Source: Candidatus Gastranaerophilales bacterium
GTDB taxonomy: Bacteria; Cyanobacteriota; Vampirovibrionia; Gastranaerophilales; Gastranaerophilaceae
Assembly (NCBI GenBank): GCA_944325525.1
Contig: CALVAK010000002.1
Span: 62,001 to 126,000, forward strand
Length of the DNA stretch: 64,000 bases
Direction: 5' to 3'
The position numbers and the translations under genes are program-made. The notes under the pieces are model-generated. The model saw only the letters and a list, made by a program, of their open reading frames with translations, was not told where the DNA came from and did not search any database. Of this stretch, positions 1 to 7,138 are shown one piece after another; within the stretch, counting starts at the first letter, position 1; each line of letters starts with the position of its first letter.

Positions 1-291
1 CCATGGTGTCATCAACAAATAATTTATATAATCATCATCGTCCCAATCCTTAGTTTCATTGTTAACACAGTCTATGCACGTTTGAGGACAAGTACCTTCT
101 CTGTATTTTTTTCTTAGTTCTCTTTTTTTGTTGAAGAAATCTTTCCAGTTAATTTTTTCTCCGTGGTAATTCTCGTAAATAATTGGTCTTCCTTCATGTC
201 TTGGATTGAAATTGTTGCATACTCGTATTCTGTTTAGATGGTCCAAAACCATTCCGTGTTCAATGTAGTTGCAACTTTCAAAACAAACCAT
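1..291 (-). CDS. Radical SAM family protein, third tandem copy (partial, N-terminal 97 residues)
   Basis: This frame is open from an ATG at 289-291 to the window edge, and 97 codons are visible. The start is supported by a GGGAGAA Shine-Dalgarno-like sequence a few bases upstream. The visible part matches the N-terminal accessory region of the two upstream proteins: an early SCNYIEHG-type motif (Cys7), a short VCNN segment (Cys25), a KINW-DFF segment, then a CxxxCxDC cluster near residues 71-78 followed by DWDDDD. The radical SAM cysteines would lie just beyond the edge, so membership of the family is inferred from the shared N-terminus. It lies 11 bases downstream of the preceding paralogue's stop, so it is very probably the third gene of one operon. 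Substrate unknown. Confidence 0.8.
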   Translation of the reverse strand, partial: MVCFESCNYIEHGMVLDHLNRIRVCNNFNPRHEGRPIIYENYHGEKINWKDFFNKKRELRKKYREGTCPQTCIDCVNNETKDWDDDDYINYLLMTPW

Positions 292-302
292 TTATTTTCT
301 CC

Positions 303-1286
303 CTATACTAAATGGTACTCTTCAATGAGATACCTAAAATTATTATATTCTACAAGGTTTAATTTATACTCTTTAGCTTTTTCAATAATATATCCGCACA
401 AATCAACTAAGTATTCAGGGATTTGCTTCTTTTTATTTCTTAAATCCTGGCAGTATACGTCTTCTATGTCCAGAACAATAGATTTTATACCTGTTTCAAT
501 GTTAAGGTCTATCCATTTATCAATTTGTTCTTTCGTTGCATTAAATTCAGGAATTAATATAAATTTTGTTTCAACTAATTTCTTGTTGTCATCAGGTTGT
601 GCTTTTGCATATTTTTTCGCATTTTTCCAGAAAATGTCAAATTTATCAACTCTTTTTATTTTCTTGTACATATCTTTATCACCTGAGTCGGCTGAAAGAC
701 ATACTGAAACTTTTTTTTCTTTTATTCCCTTTTCTATTCCTTTTGAATATTTTATGCCGGATGAGTGTATTGTTATTCTGTCTGCACCATTTTTGAGCAT
801 ATATAATATTAATTTATCAAAATCTTTAAGGATAGTCGGTTCTCCACCTGCAAATGTTATTTCACCTCCCGGTCTAAATAATTTTTCTTCAAATAATTTT
901 TTTATTACAGGAAAAACATTGTAGTATGGTTTTGTATTAAAATTTTTCTTATCCCAGTTTGTATAGCAGTATATACAATCACAGTTACAACGTGTCCAAT
1001 GGTTGAAATGAATATAGCTTATATATTTTTCATTGTCATCCCAGCCTCTTTTAACAAGGTTAAAACATCCATCGCAGCGTGGATCTATAATTCCCTTAAT
1101 ATTTTCATCAATAAATTTTTGTTTTATTCCCAAAAAAGTTTTCCAGTCGAATTTTTTTTCATCAAATTTATCTGTGATAACAATTCTGCCGCCTCCTTTA
1201 TGGCAGCACAGACAGCACATCTTTATATGATTACTCTCAAAACTGAGTCCGTGTTGAATCCAATGACAGCTGGTGTATTCCTGCAT
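303..1286 (-). CDS. Radical SAM protein with N-terminal Cys-rich region, second tandem copy
   Basis: The 327-residue protein has the canonical radical SAM CxxxCxxC motif at Cys100, Cys104 and Cys107 and a following AGGEPT motif (about 146-151), which in this superfamily bind the 4Fe-4S cluster and S-adenosylmethionine. Upstream of the core is a conserved accessory segment with Cys7, a CCLCC run at 24-28 and a CDGC pair at 71-74; this could hold an extra cluster or metal but that is inference. Its ATG overlaps the stop of the upstream paralogue by one base (TAATG), implying translational coupling. It shares the same architecture with its neighbours on both sides. The substrate cannot be told from sequence; activating enzyme, peptide modification and sugar modification all remain possible. 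Confidence 0.85.
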   Translation of the reverse strand: MQEYTSCHWIQHGLSFESNHIKMCCLCCHKGGGRIVITDKFDEKKFDWKTFLGIKQKFIDENIKGIIDPRCDGCFNLVKRGWDDNEKYISYIHFNHWTRCNCDCIYCYTNWDKKNFNTKPYYNVFPVIKKLFEEKLFRPGGEITFAGGEPTILKDFDKLILYMLKNGADRITIHSSGIKYSKGIEKGIKEKKVSVCLSADSGDKDMYKKIKRVDKFDIFWKNAKKYAKAQPDDNKKLVETKFILIPEFNATKEQIDKWIDLNIETGIKSIVLDIEDVYCQDLRNKKKQIPEYLVDLCGYIIEKAKEYKLNLVEYNNFRYLIEEYHLV

Positions 1287-2260
1287 TATACACCTTCTTT
1301 TTCTTTATAATATGTCATCATATGTTCTGCTCTTTCATATAATTCATATTTTAGTCCTAATGATTCTGCTTTTTCTTTTGCATATTTAAAATATTCGATT
1401 ATTTCATCAGGAACATTTTCTCTTCTTGCATAAAACCATTTTGATTCTATTTCATGAAGTACACTGTTGATTCCGTTTTCTTTTGATTTTTTAAGCCAAA
1501 TATCAATTTCTTCTTTTGAGTCATTTACCCCCGGGATTAGTATATATTTTGATTTTACAGCAAATGGTGATTTTTGTTTTGAGGCATATTTCTTCAAATT
1601 ATTCCATACCTTATCATAGGAATCAACACCTTTGACCTTTCTGTGCATTTCTTTACTGCCCGAGTCAACTGAAACTATAAGATCAACACACCCCCGTGTT
1701 AGTCCTGATTCTATTGCTTTTGAATATAATATACTTGATGAATGAATTCTTGTAAGCGGAAATCCAAAATCCATAAATATATTTAACAATTTATCAAATT
1801 CTTTCAAAAGAGTTACTTCCCCGCCGCCAAAACTTACGTGTCCGTTTGAGCGTAATATATCTTTTTTTATCATATCTTTTAATATGGGAAGAAAATTGTA
1901 ATTTTTAAAACTGTTGTATTTCTTTTTATCTTTCATTGTATGACAATACATACATCTTGAATTGCATTTTGTCCAGTAATCAAGGTTAATCATACTTATT
2001 TTGGAGTGGTCATCACTCCAGTCTCTTTCTTCAAGAAAAATACAGCCTTCACATTTAGGATAAATTTCTCCCTTTTTATGAAGATCTTTAATCATTTTTT
2101 TAAACTCAAAAACTTTATCCCAATTGACAGGTTTACCTTTATAGTTATCTTCAATTATTGTGTTTCCACCGCCTTTTGCACTGTATAAACAGCATACTTT
2201 ATATGAATCTATATCAAAATTTATCCCTGACTCTATCCAGTAACAGCTTTTGTATTTCAA
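1286..2260 (-). CDS. Radical SAM protein with N-terminal Cys-rich region, first tandem copy
   Basis: This 324-residue protein has radical SAM cysteines at Cys99, Cys103 and Cys106 and a GGGEVT motif (about 145-150) in place of the usual GGEP. The N-terminal SCYWIESG motif, a VCC pair at 22-24 and a CEGC pair at 70-73 match the next two genes. The start is a TTG at 2258-2260 preceded by AGAGGG at about 8 bases; there is no earlier ATG in frame. It heads a three-gene tandem array on the minus strand. A weak promoter-like TG-TTAAAAT lies about 30 bases upstream. The three copies differ substantially, so this is an old duplication, perhaps with each copy acting on a different substrate. Confidence 0.85.
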   Translation of the reverse strand: MKYKSCYWIESGINFDIDSYKVCCLYSAKGGGNTIIEDNYKGKPVNWDKVFEFKKMIKDLHKKGEIYPKCEGCIFLEERDWSDDHSKISMINLDYWTKCNSRCMYCHTMKDKKKYNSFKNYNFLPILKDMIKKDILRSNGHVSFGGGEVTLLKEFDKLLNIFMDFGFPLTRIHSSSILYSKAIESGLTRGCVDLIVSVDSGSKEMHRKVKGVDSYDKVWNNLKKYASKQKSPFAVKSKYILIPGVNDSKEEIDIWLKKSKENGINSVLHEIESKWFYARRENVPDEIIEYFKYAKEKAESLGLKYELYERAEHMMTYYKEKEGV

Positions 2261-2372
2261 GACTAATCCCTCTTTAAATACAATTTTAACATAACACTTT
2301 TAAAAAGTGAAAGACATTATTTACGGCTTATTATCGTAATATATACTGTAATTTATTATTTAGAAGCATCTT

Positions 2373-3707
2373 TTATGTATTTATAGTACCTTTTTTACTG
2401 TTTTTAATGTCTTCTGCTACATGAAACTTTGTTGTTCCTGTCTTCATTTCTCTGTATTTATAAATTAATTTTGGAATTATATACCCGAGTACAAAGCAAG
2501 AAATTCCAATGTTGGCCATAACAGACATAACTTTTAGTCCTTTTGTTTTTGTAAGGAATTTCTTGACAGGCTCTTTAGAAAGTTTAAATTTATCATCGAT
2601 ATTCTTTAAGTCTGAAATTAACTGTTCTATTTCTTTTATGTCTATAAATTTTGATGTATCAATAACATTTTGTCCAGCTTCATTTTTTACCGTTTGAATT
2701 ATCTTAGATTTTTTTGCTGCTTGAACAATAATATTATCAGGATTATTTAGTAAAAAGTTGAGTTTCTCAGTAAGCGATTTCCCTTTTTCAGGGAAAAGCA
2801 CAATATCTTTAGAAATTTTTCCGTTACTTAGTGCCTCTTGAAGATTCTTATCCATTAATACATCAATTTTAAGTTCAACAGGTTTTTGCAAAAAATTTTC
2901 GGATACTTTATTTATCCCCTTTTCAATAAGATTTCCAAATCCGTATATGAAGAATAAAAATCCGCCTTCTTTTATTGCGTGTTCAAAAAATTCTGTTTTA
3001 TTTCTTGAGAAAGCAAGTCTTTCTGTTGTTATACCTGCATCAATAATTTTCATGTTATGTACAGGATTAAACATAATTGCATCAGTAACTTTTTTAGTTA
3101 ACCCTTTGAACGAGGGAGTTCCAGAAGAAAAATTAAAATCATCAAAAATGTTTTTACTACTTTTTTTTGCTTGTGGCTGTTCATATTTTTTTACTGCTGT
3201 AAGTTCATCAATTACAGTGTTTTTAGTTCTGTTTTGTTTTATTTTAGTGAGGAGGAAAAAAGTTCCAAGAGTAAGAGCGGTTGCAGCAAATATTTTTGAT
3301 TTATATAAATTTTTTGCCAGTTTTCCTCCGTCTTTTAAACAGTCATTAATTGCAGTTTTTACTTTTTGTCCGGGATTGTTTGGCATAAACCCCTGTGCAT
3401 TTTTTTGTGCCCAGAGAGAATATTCTTTATCAGCTATTATTCTTGGGTCAACTTTTGGATTGATTTTTGCAGCTTTATATGCAGTATAATCAATAAGCTT
3501 TTTAAAAAATGGTATACCCCCAATCCATATAGCCTGTGTTCCGTATTCATCAATTGCTCTGTCTATTCCTTCGACAGGTCCTCCTTCTTTAAAAGATTTA
3601 TAGGTTAGACTTGTCGAGTCTACACCGTCTTTTATCATAATCGGTATTAATGATTCTTTATTGCCTAGTGTTGATATTACTTTTGTTGTTATTGCTTGTA
3701 TCGACAT
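2373..3707 (-). CDS. Lineage-specific membrane protein with internal repeat (unknown function)
   Basis: The 444-residue protein has hydrophobic segments at about 139-154 and 394-414 and a shorter one near 248-262. It appears to contain two diverged copies of one module, at about 22-80 and 216-268: each has a D-G-(V/I) start, a conserved (L/S)-T-(Y/F) stretch, an EGG or KEGG turn and an aromatic/Ile-rich helix. A PSFKG motif sits at 198-202 just before the second copy. The start ATG is preceded by AAGAGGAAGAACA, a good Shine-Dalgarno match. No catalytic motif is visible. I associate this type of protein with Gastranaerophilales, but the function is unknown; a membrane or envelope role is inferred from the hydrophobic segments. 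Confidence 0.75.
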   Translation of the reverse strand: MSIQAITTKVISTLGNKESLIPIMIKDGVDSTSLTYKSFKEGGPVEGIDRAIDEYGTQAIWIGGIPFFKKLIDYTAYKAAKINPKVDPRIIADKEYSLWAQKNAQGFMPNNPGQKVKTAINDCLKDGGKLAKNLYKSKIFAATALTLGTFFLLTKIKQNRTKNTVIDELTAVKKYEQPQAKKSSKNIFDDFNFSSGTPSFKGLTKKVTDAIMFNPVHNMKIIDAGITTERLAFSRNKTEFFEHAIKEGGFLFFIYGFGNLIEKGINKVSENFLQKPVELKIDVLMDKNLQEALSNGKISKDIVLFPEKGKSLTEKLNFLLNNPDNIIVQAAKKSKIIQTVKNEAGQNVIDTSKFIDIKEIEQLISDLKNIDDKFKLSKEPVKKFLTKTKGLKVMSVMANIGISCFVLGYIIPKLIYKYREMKTGTTKFHVAEDIKNSKKGTINT

Positions 3708-3728
3708 TGTTCTTCCTCTTTTATACTA

Positions 3729-3809
3729 TTACAAGCCCCATATTAAGTTCATAAATTTGACAAACGGGGTTTTTGCCTTTTTGTTGTTATAACGTCGATT
3801 TTTATTCAT
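3729..3809 (-). CDS. Candidate 26-residue basic small protein upstream of the 444-residue gene
   Basis: An ATG at 3807-3809 follows a strong AAAAGGAG sequence at 6 bases spacing and opens a 26-codon frame ending in TAA. The peptide is basic at its N-terminus (MNKNRRYNNKKAK) and ends in a hydrophobic stretch with Trp (FMNLIWGL). It lies between the rplI terminator and the 444-residue gene, 21 bases ahead of the latter, so it could be a leader peptide or a small membrane-associated protein in the same operon. The Asn-Arg-Arg-Tyr core is encoded within a 15-bp repeat also found at 3924-3938. Coding status is inferred from the ribosome binding site and spacing only. Confidence 0.45.
   Translation of the reverse strand: MNKNRRYNNKKAKTPFVKFMNLIWGL
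3788..3802. repeat. 15-bp direct repeat TATAACGTCGATTTT, copy 1
   Basis: The sequence TATAACGTCGATTTT occurs here and again at 3924-3938 in the same orientation, 136 bases apart, with the rplI terminator between. Each copy covers the early codons of a tiny minus-strand ORF. Confidence 0.6.
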
Positions 3810-3831
3810 AATTTTCTCCTTTTATATATTA

Positions 3832-3863
3832 AAAAGCCTTCTGAGATTATTTCAGAAGGCTTT
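3832..3863 (-). terminator. Rho-independent terminator after rplI
   Basis: A 12-bp stem of AAAGCCTTCTGA with its complement around a short loop is followed on the minus strand by a run of T. It lies downstream of rplI and upstream of the 26-codon ORF. Confidence 0.8.
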
Positions 3864-3897
3864 AACTGTTTATTTTATAACACTCAAAATAATACGA

Positions 3898-3951
3898 TTA
3901 TATCGTAAAGCCTCCTTTATATATATAACGTCGATTTTGAATGTTAATCAT
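3898..3951 (-). CDS. Possible 17-residue small ORF after rplI
   Basis: An ATG at 3949-3951 has AAGG at 8 bases upstream and opens a 17-codon frame, MINIQNRRYIYKGGFTI. It sits between the rplI stop and the rplI terminator and shares the coding core for Asn-Arg-Arg-Tyr with the 26-codon ORF downstream. It could be a real leader peptide or a by-product of the shared repeat. A second strong AAAGGAGG lies inside it with no usable start codon after it. Confidence 0.25.
   Translation of the reverse strand: MINIQNRRYIYKGGFTI
3924..3938. repeat. 15-bp direct repeat TATAACGTCGATTTT, copy 2
   Basis: Exact second copy of the repeat at 3788-3802, located between the rplI stop and its terminator. It could be a protein binding site or a remnant of a duplicated small gene. 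Confidence 0.6.
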
Positions 3952-3989
3952 TTTAATTTCCTTTTTAGTTTAGTATACCAAAAGACAAT

Positions 3990-4496
3990 TTATTCTTCAA
4001 CTGTTTCCTTTGTTTCTTCAATATCTTCAATTTCTTCTTTTAAAACTTCTGATGCACTAACATTAACACCAAGTGAAACTTTTACTTTTGATGTTAATTT
4101 AATCTGCATTGTAAATTTACCTAATTTATTGATTGGAGCATCAAGAGAGATTGTCTTTCTATCAACTTCAATACCTGTCTTATTCTTAATTTCTTCTGCT
4201 AACTTTTTAGTTGTAATAGCACCAAATAATTTTCCGCTTTCACCTGCTTTAGCTGAAAATTCAATTACTTCAAGTGCTTCAATTTTCTTAGCTAATTCTA
4301 GTGCTTCAGCATGAAGCTTTTCTTGTTTAGCTTTTATTCTTGCCAGATTTTTTTCTCTGTTTTCTTTTGCTCCTTTAGTAGCTATTTCAGCAAAGTCTTG
4401 TGGCAGAAGAAAATTTCTTGCATAGCCGTCTTTTACATTTACTATATCGCCTGCTTCTCCAATATTTTGGACATCTTTTTTTAGAATAACTTCCAT
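3990..4496 (-). CDS. rplI: 50S ribosomal protein L9
   Basis: The 168-residue protein begins with the L9 signature (MEVILKKDVQNIGEAGDIV, then GYARNFLLP), followed by the long charged helix (about 45-75) that links the two globular domains, and a C-terminal domain containing GKLFGAIT at about 88-95. The length is slightly above the usual 148-150 because of an acidic tail (EEIEDIEETKETVEE). AAGGAG precedes the ATG. L9 binds 23S rRNA near the L1 stalk base and projects from the large subunit. Its usual partners rpsF, ssb and rpsR are not adjacent here; instead it follows a DUF1858 gene and ends in a strong terminator. Confidence 0.97.
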   Translation of the reverse strand: MEVILKKDVQNIGEAGDIVNVKDGYARNFLLPQDFAEIATKGAKENREKNLARIKAKQEKLHAEALELAKKIEALEVIEFSAKAGESGKLFGAITTKKLAEEIKNKTGIEVDRKTISLDAPINKLGKFTMQIKLTSKVKVSLGVNVSASEVLKEEIEDIEETKETVEE

Positions 4497-4619
4497 TTTT
4501 ATATCTCCTTAACTGTATTTTTGGTTATTTAGTATTAAAATCATAATAAAAACATAAATGTTTGTCACGTTTATATTAATAAATTTAACCGTGAGTTTGA
4601 TTTTTAATAACTAATATAA

Positions 4620-4817
4620 TTAACCAATTACAGCGTTAAGGTCTTCAACCATTTTATCAGGGTCAATTCCGTGAACTTTTGCACCTGCTTCTAAATTTTC
4701 AAACCTTGCAGCTGCACAGCCTATACAGCCCAAACCGTATTTTTGAAATACTTCAATTGTTTGTGGATATTGTTGTACTATTTCAATTAATCCCATATCT
4801 TTTGTTATTTTTTGCAT
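4620..4817 (-). CDS. DUF1858 domain protein, 65 residues
   Basis: The protein is a single DUF1858 unit: MQKITKDMGL, the repeat-like EIVQQYP-TIEVFQKYGLGC, then CIGCAAARFENLEAGAKVHGID. The GCIGC motif is the CxxC expected of this hybrid-cluster-associated redox-disulfide family. The frame extends upstream for 51 codons, but I chose the ATG at 4815-4817 because AAAGG lies at suitable spacing and because the domain starts there; the upstream part is AT-rich and lacks the family pattern. The function of such stand-alone units is not established; a thiol redox or metal-binding role is inferred. Confidence 0.85.
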   Translation of the reverse strand: MQKITKDMGLIEIVQQYPQTIEVFQKYGLGCIGCAAARFENLEAGAKVHGIDPDKMVEDLNAVIG

Positions 4818-4860
4818 AACTTTTAACCTTTCTTTGATTTTTTTATTTTTATCATTAAAA

Positions 4861-4890
4861 ATTATACAACAAGATAATTGAAGGTTGTAT
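4861..4890 (-). promoter_or_regulatory. Possible promoter with overlapping dyad upstream of the DUF1858 gene
   Basis: On the minus strand a TATAAT (4861-4866) overlaps one arm of an inverted repeat, ATACAAC (4864-4870) and GTTGTAT (4884-4890), with a 13-base spacer. The arrangement would suit an operator, but the -35 box is not convincing. Confidence 0.35.
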
Positions 4891-5044
4891 ATGTTTAAGT
4901 ATTTATGTGAAATTTTTTGTAAAGATACAATAATCGGTTTATGCCAGCTGGAAAAGAATGGGAAAAACATTTTATTTAAAAATAATTATTCAAAAGAATT
5001 ATTTTCAAATAAATATTTCAAAGAAAGTTTTTCACAGTGCTTTA

Positions 5045-5554
5045 CTATTGGTCAGACTGCTTATCGTCTTTAAGCAATTTTTCAAAATCAGAAGGTTTAA
5101 TGCTTTGTATAAAGTTTCGGAATTCTTCAGATTCTGCCTCATCTTTAGCACTATCGCAGGATACGCTGCCGTCTGCTAAAACTTTTGCAGAAACAAAAAT
5201 GGGTGCATCAGCTCTAATCGCTACAGCTATTGCATCTGAAGGTCTTGAATCTATTCCTACCTCTTTGCCGTCCTGAGAAAGAAGAAAAATTGTTGAAAAA
5301 TAAGTTTCTTTTTCTACATCATTGATTTCCACTCTGTCAATGGTGAAACCTGTTTTTTCGATTATATCTATTATTAAATCATGTGTCATGGGCCTTAAAA
5401 CTTTTATGTTTTCTATTTTTCTTATGATTGCACTTGCTTCTGCACTTCCAATCCATATAGGGAGTGCTTTTCTGTTTTCCTTGTCATTTAAAACTATAAT
5501 AGGGGAACCGCTTGCTGTATCAATAGCAATACCCATAACTTTCATTTCAATCAT
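5045..5554 (-). CDS. Bifunctional nuclease family protein (BFN / DUF151)
   Basis: The 169-residue protein has the DUF151 pattern: an N-terminal MKVMGIAID strand, PIWIGSAEASAI (about 32-43), RPMTHDL (about 54-60) and the diagnostic DSRPSDAIAVAIRADAPIFV near 101-120. An acidic tail ends in KDDKQSDQ. The plant founding members act as nucleases on RNA and DNA, but the bacterial role is not well defined. AAGGA precedes the ATG. It lies 10 bases after map and the same gene is common near central loci in cyanobacteria and relatives. Confidence 0.9.
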   Translation of the reverse strand: MIEMKVMGIAIDTASGSPIIVLNDKENRKALPIWIGSAEASAIIRKIENIKVLRPMTHDLIIDIIEKTGFTIDRVEINDVEKETYFSTIFLLSQDGKEVGIDSRPSDAIAVAIRADAPIFVSAKVLADGSVSCDSAKDEAESEEFRNFIQSIKPSDFEKLLKDDKQSDQ

Positions 5555-5564
5555 TTCTTGTTCC

Positions 5565-6317
5565 TTATAATAATTTAGTTAGTATTTCAGGTCCGTCATC
5601 AGTAACGTGGACTGTATGCTCAAAATGTGCTGAAGGCTTTTTGTCTTTTGTAACAACTGTCCATTCATCGTCAAGAACAATTACGTCATCACCGCCCAGA
5701 TTTAACATTGGCTCTATGGCAATTGTCATACCTTTTAACAGTGTTAATGTATTATTTGTTCTGTAATTAAAAACGAACGGGTCTTCATGCATTTCTCTTC
5801 CAACACCATGTCCGCCATATTGTCTTACTATTCCCAAATTGTATTCTTTTGCAACATCTTCAATAGCACCTGCAACATTTTCTAGCTTATCATTTGTTTT
5901 CATATGCTCAAGTCCTGCGAATAGTGACTTTTCTGTTGCCATTAGAAGCTTTTTCTTTTCGTCCGAAATGTTCCCTACAGGATATGTCCAGGCACTATCA
6001 CCGACAAATCCTCTAAGTGTAGCTCCTACGTCTATGCTTATTATATCCCCGTCTTTTAAAACAACATCATTAGACGGAATTCCATGAACTACTGCTTCGT
6101 TTATTGATGTACAAATAGAACCGGGAAAACCATGATACCCTAAAAAAGTAGGATCTGCTTTATTTGCTTTTATTATTTTATATGCTATTTCATCCAGTTC
6201 CTTTGTTGTTACTCCTTCTTTTACAGCATCTTTCATTGCTGCATGAACTAAAGCAACAACATTCCCTGCCTGTTTCATTAAATTTACTTCAAATTTTGAT
6301 TTTCTATGAATTGACAT
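5565..6317 (-). CDS. map: Methionine aminopeptidase, type I
   Basis: The 250-residue enzyme removes the initiator methionine from nascent proteins. All metal ligands and the key histidines are visible: His79 in VVHGIP, Asp96 in SIDVGA, Asp107 in VGDSAW, His170 in GGHGVGREMHEDP, Glu202 in AIEPML and Glu233 in HFEHTVHVT. The length is typical of type Ia, without an N-terminal zinc-finger extension. It follows adk directly with no gap (adk stops at 6318), as in the cyanobacterial and classical spc operon order secY-adk-map. Confidence 0.97.
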   Translation of the reverse strand: MSIHRKSKFEVNLMKQAGNVVALVHAAMKDAVKEGVTTKELDEIAYKIIKANKADPTFLGYHGFPGSICTSINEAVVHGIPSNDVVLKDGDIISIDVGATLRGFVGDSAWTYPVGNISDEKKKLLMATEKSLFAGLEHMKTNDKLENVAGAIEDVAKEYNLGIVRQYGGHGVGREMHEDPFVFNYRTNNTLTLLKGMTIAIEPMLNLGGDDVIVLDDEWTVVTKDKKPSAHFEHTVHVTDDGPEILTKLL

Positions 6318-6974
6318 TTATTTTATAGCTCCTTTAAGCTTTTCATATATTGATTTTATATCATTATCAGCATTAATGGTTATTAATATACCTCTTTTTT
6401 TGTAAAAATCTATAAGAGGTTCTGTTTCTTGAAAATATGTGTCAAATCTTTTTTTTGCGACTTCTTCAGTATCGTCTTTTCTTCTTGTAAGTTCTCCGCC
6501 GCATTTTTCACATCGGTTTTTATCTTTTATTTCCATTGTTTTTAAATTGTATATTGCACCACATTTAGAGCAGGTTCTCCTGTTAACAAGGCGTTCAATA
6601 AGTTTTTTTTCTTCAATCTCGAAATAAAAAACTTTGATTGAAGTATTAGTATTTTCATCTATTTCTTTTAATATTTTGTCAAGTAATTCTGCTTGTTCTA
6701 TACTTCTGGGGTATCCGTCAAGAATAAAACCATTTTTACAATCTTCTTTAAGAAGTCTGTTCTTTATTATTTTGGAAACCAGTTCTGCTGGAACAAGTTG
6801 ACCTTTATCAATGAATTGTTTAGCTAATTCACCTTCTTTACTTGCAGATGCAACTTCTTCTCTTAATAATGAACCTGTATCAACATGCGGAAGATTATAT
6901 TCTTTAGATAGTATCTTTGTTTGTGTGCCTTTACCGCTGCCGGGAGGACCGATAAATATAAATTCCTGTTTCAT
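6318..6974 (-). CDS. adk: Adenylate kinase with zinc-type LID
   Basis: The 218-residue enzyme interconverts 2 ADP with ATP and AMP. The P-loop GPPGSGKGT is at 9-17, the AMP-binding DTGSLLR at 32-38 and DGYPR at 86-90. The LID has four cysteines, Cys135, Cys138, Cys155 and Cys158, in the pattern of structural zinc sites of long-form adenylate kinases. It is separated from secY by a terminator and about 160 bases, so it probably has its own promoter, with map and perhaps the BFN gene downstream in the same unit. Confidence 0.97.
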   Translation of the reverse strand: MKQEFIFIGPPGSGKGTQTKILSKEYNLPHVDTGSLLREEVASASKEGELAKQFIDKGQLVPAELVSKIIKNRLLKEDCKNGFILDGYPRSIEQAELLDKILKEIDENTNTSIKVFYFEIEEKKLIERLVNRRTCSKCGAIYNLKTMEIKDKNRCEKCGGELTRRKDDTEEVAKKRFDTYFQETEPLIDFYKKRGILITINADNDIKSIYEKLKGAIK

Positions 6975-7046
6975 TTTGTCCTGTCTATCTCCTCTATATA
7001 TAATATAAAAGTCTATGTGTATATTGCTTTACCTGATGTATTTTTA

Positions 7047-7093
7047 CCCGCAAATTCTTTTAAATGCTGCGGGCTACACTTCAAATTATATCA
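7047..7093 (-). promoter_or_regulatory. Probable adk promoter and leader stem-loop
   Basis: On the minus strand an extended -10, TGATATAAT (7085-7093), lies between the secY terminator and adk. A leader hairpin follows with arms CCCGCA and TGCGGG (7047-7073). Any regulatory role of the hairpin is inference. Confidence 0.45.
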
Positions 7094-7111
7094 CATTAAA
7101 GAAAAAATTAT

Positions 7112-7138
7112 AAAAAAAAGAACCCTTTTGGGTTCTTT
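7112..7138 (-). terminator. Terminator after secY
   Basis: A 9-bp stem AAAGAACCC with GGGTTCTTT and a TTTT loop abuts the secY stop codon and is followed on the minus strand by eight T. It separates the ribosomal protein-secY unit from adk-map. Confidence 0.85.

Noticed and set aside
238..1310. Plus-strand frames of up to 228 codons opposite the radical SAM genes
   Set aside because: They are antisense to genes with clear radical SAM motifs, are rich in Phe/Ser/Leu as expected of complementary frames and lack Shine-Dalgarno sequences.
3937..4314. 125-codon plus-strand frame over rplI
   Set aside because: Antisense shadow of a certain ribosomal protein gene.
4818..4970. N-terminal extension of the DUF1858 protein
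   Set aside because: The extension is AT-rich, lacks family similarity and has no Shine-Dalgarno; the ATG at 4817 has one.
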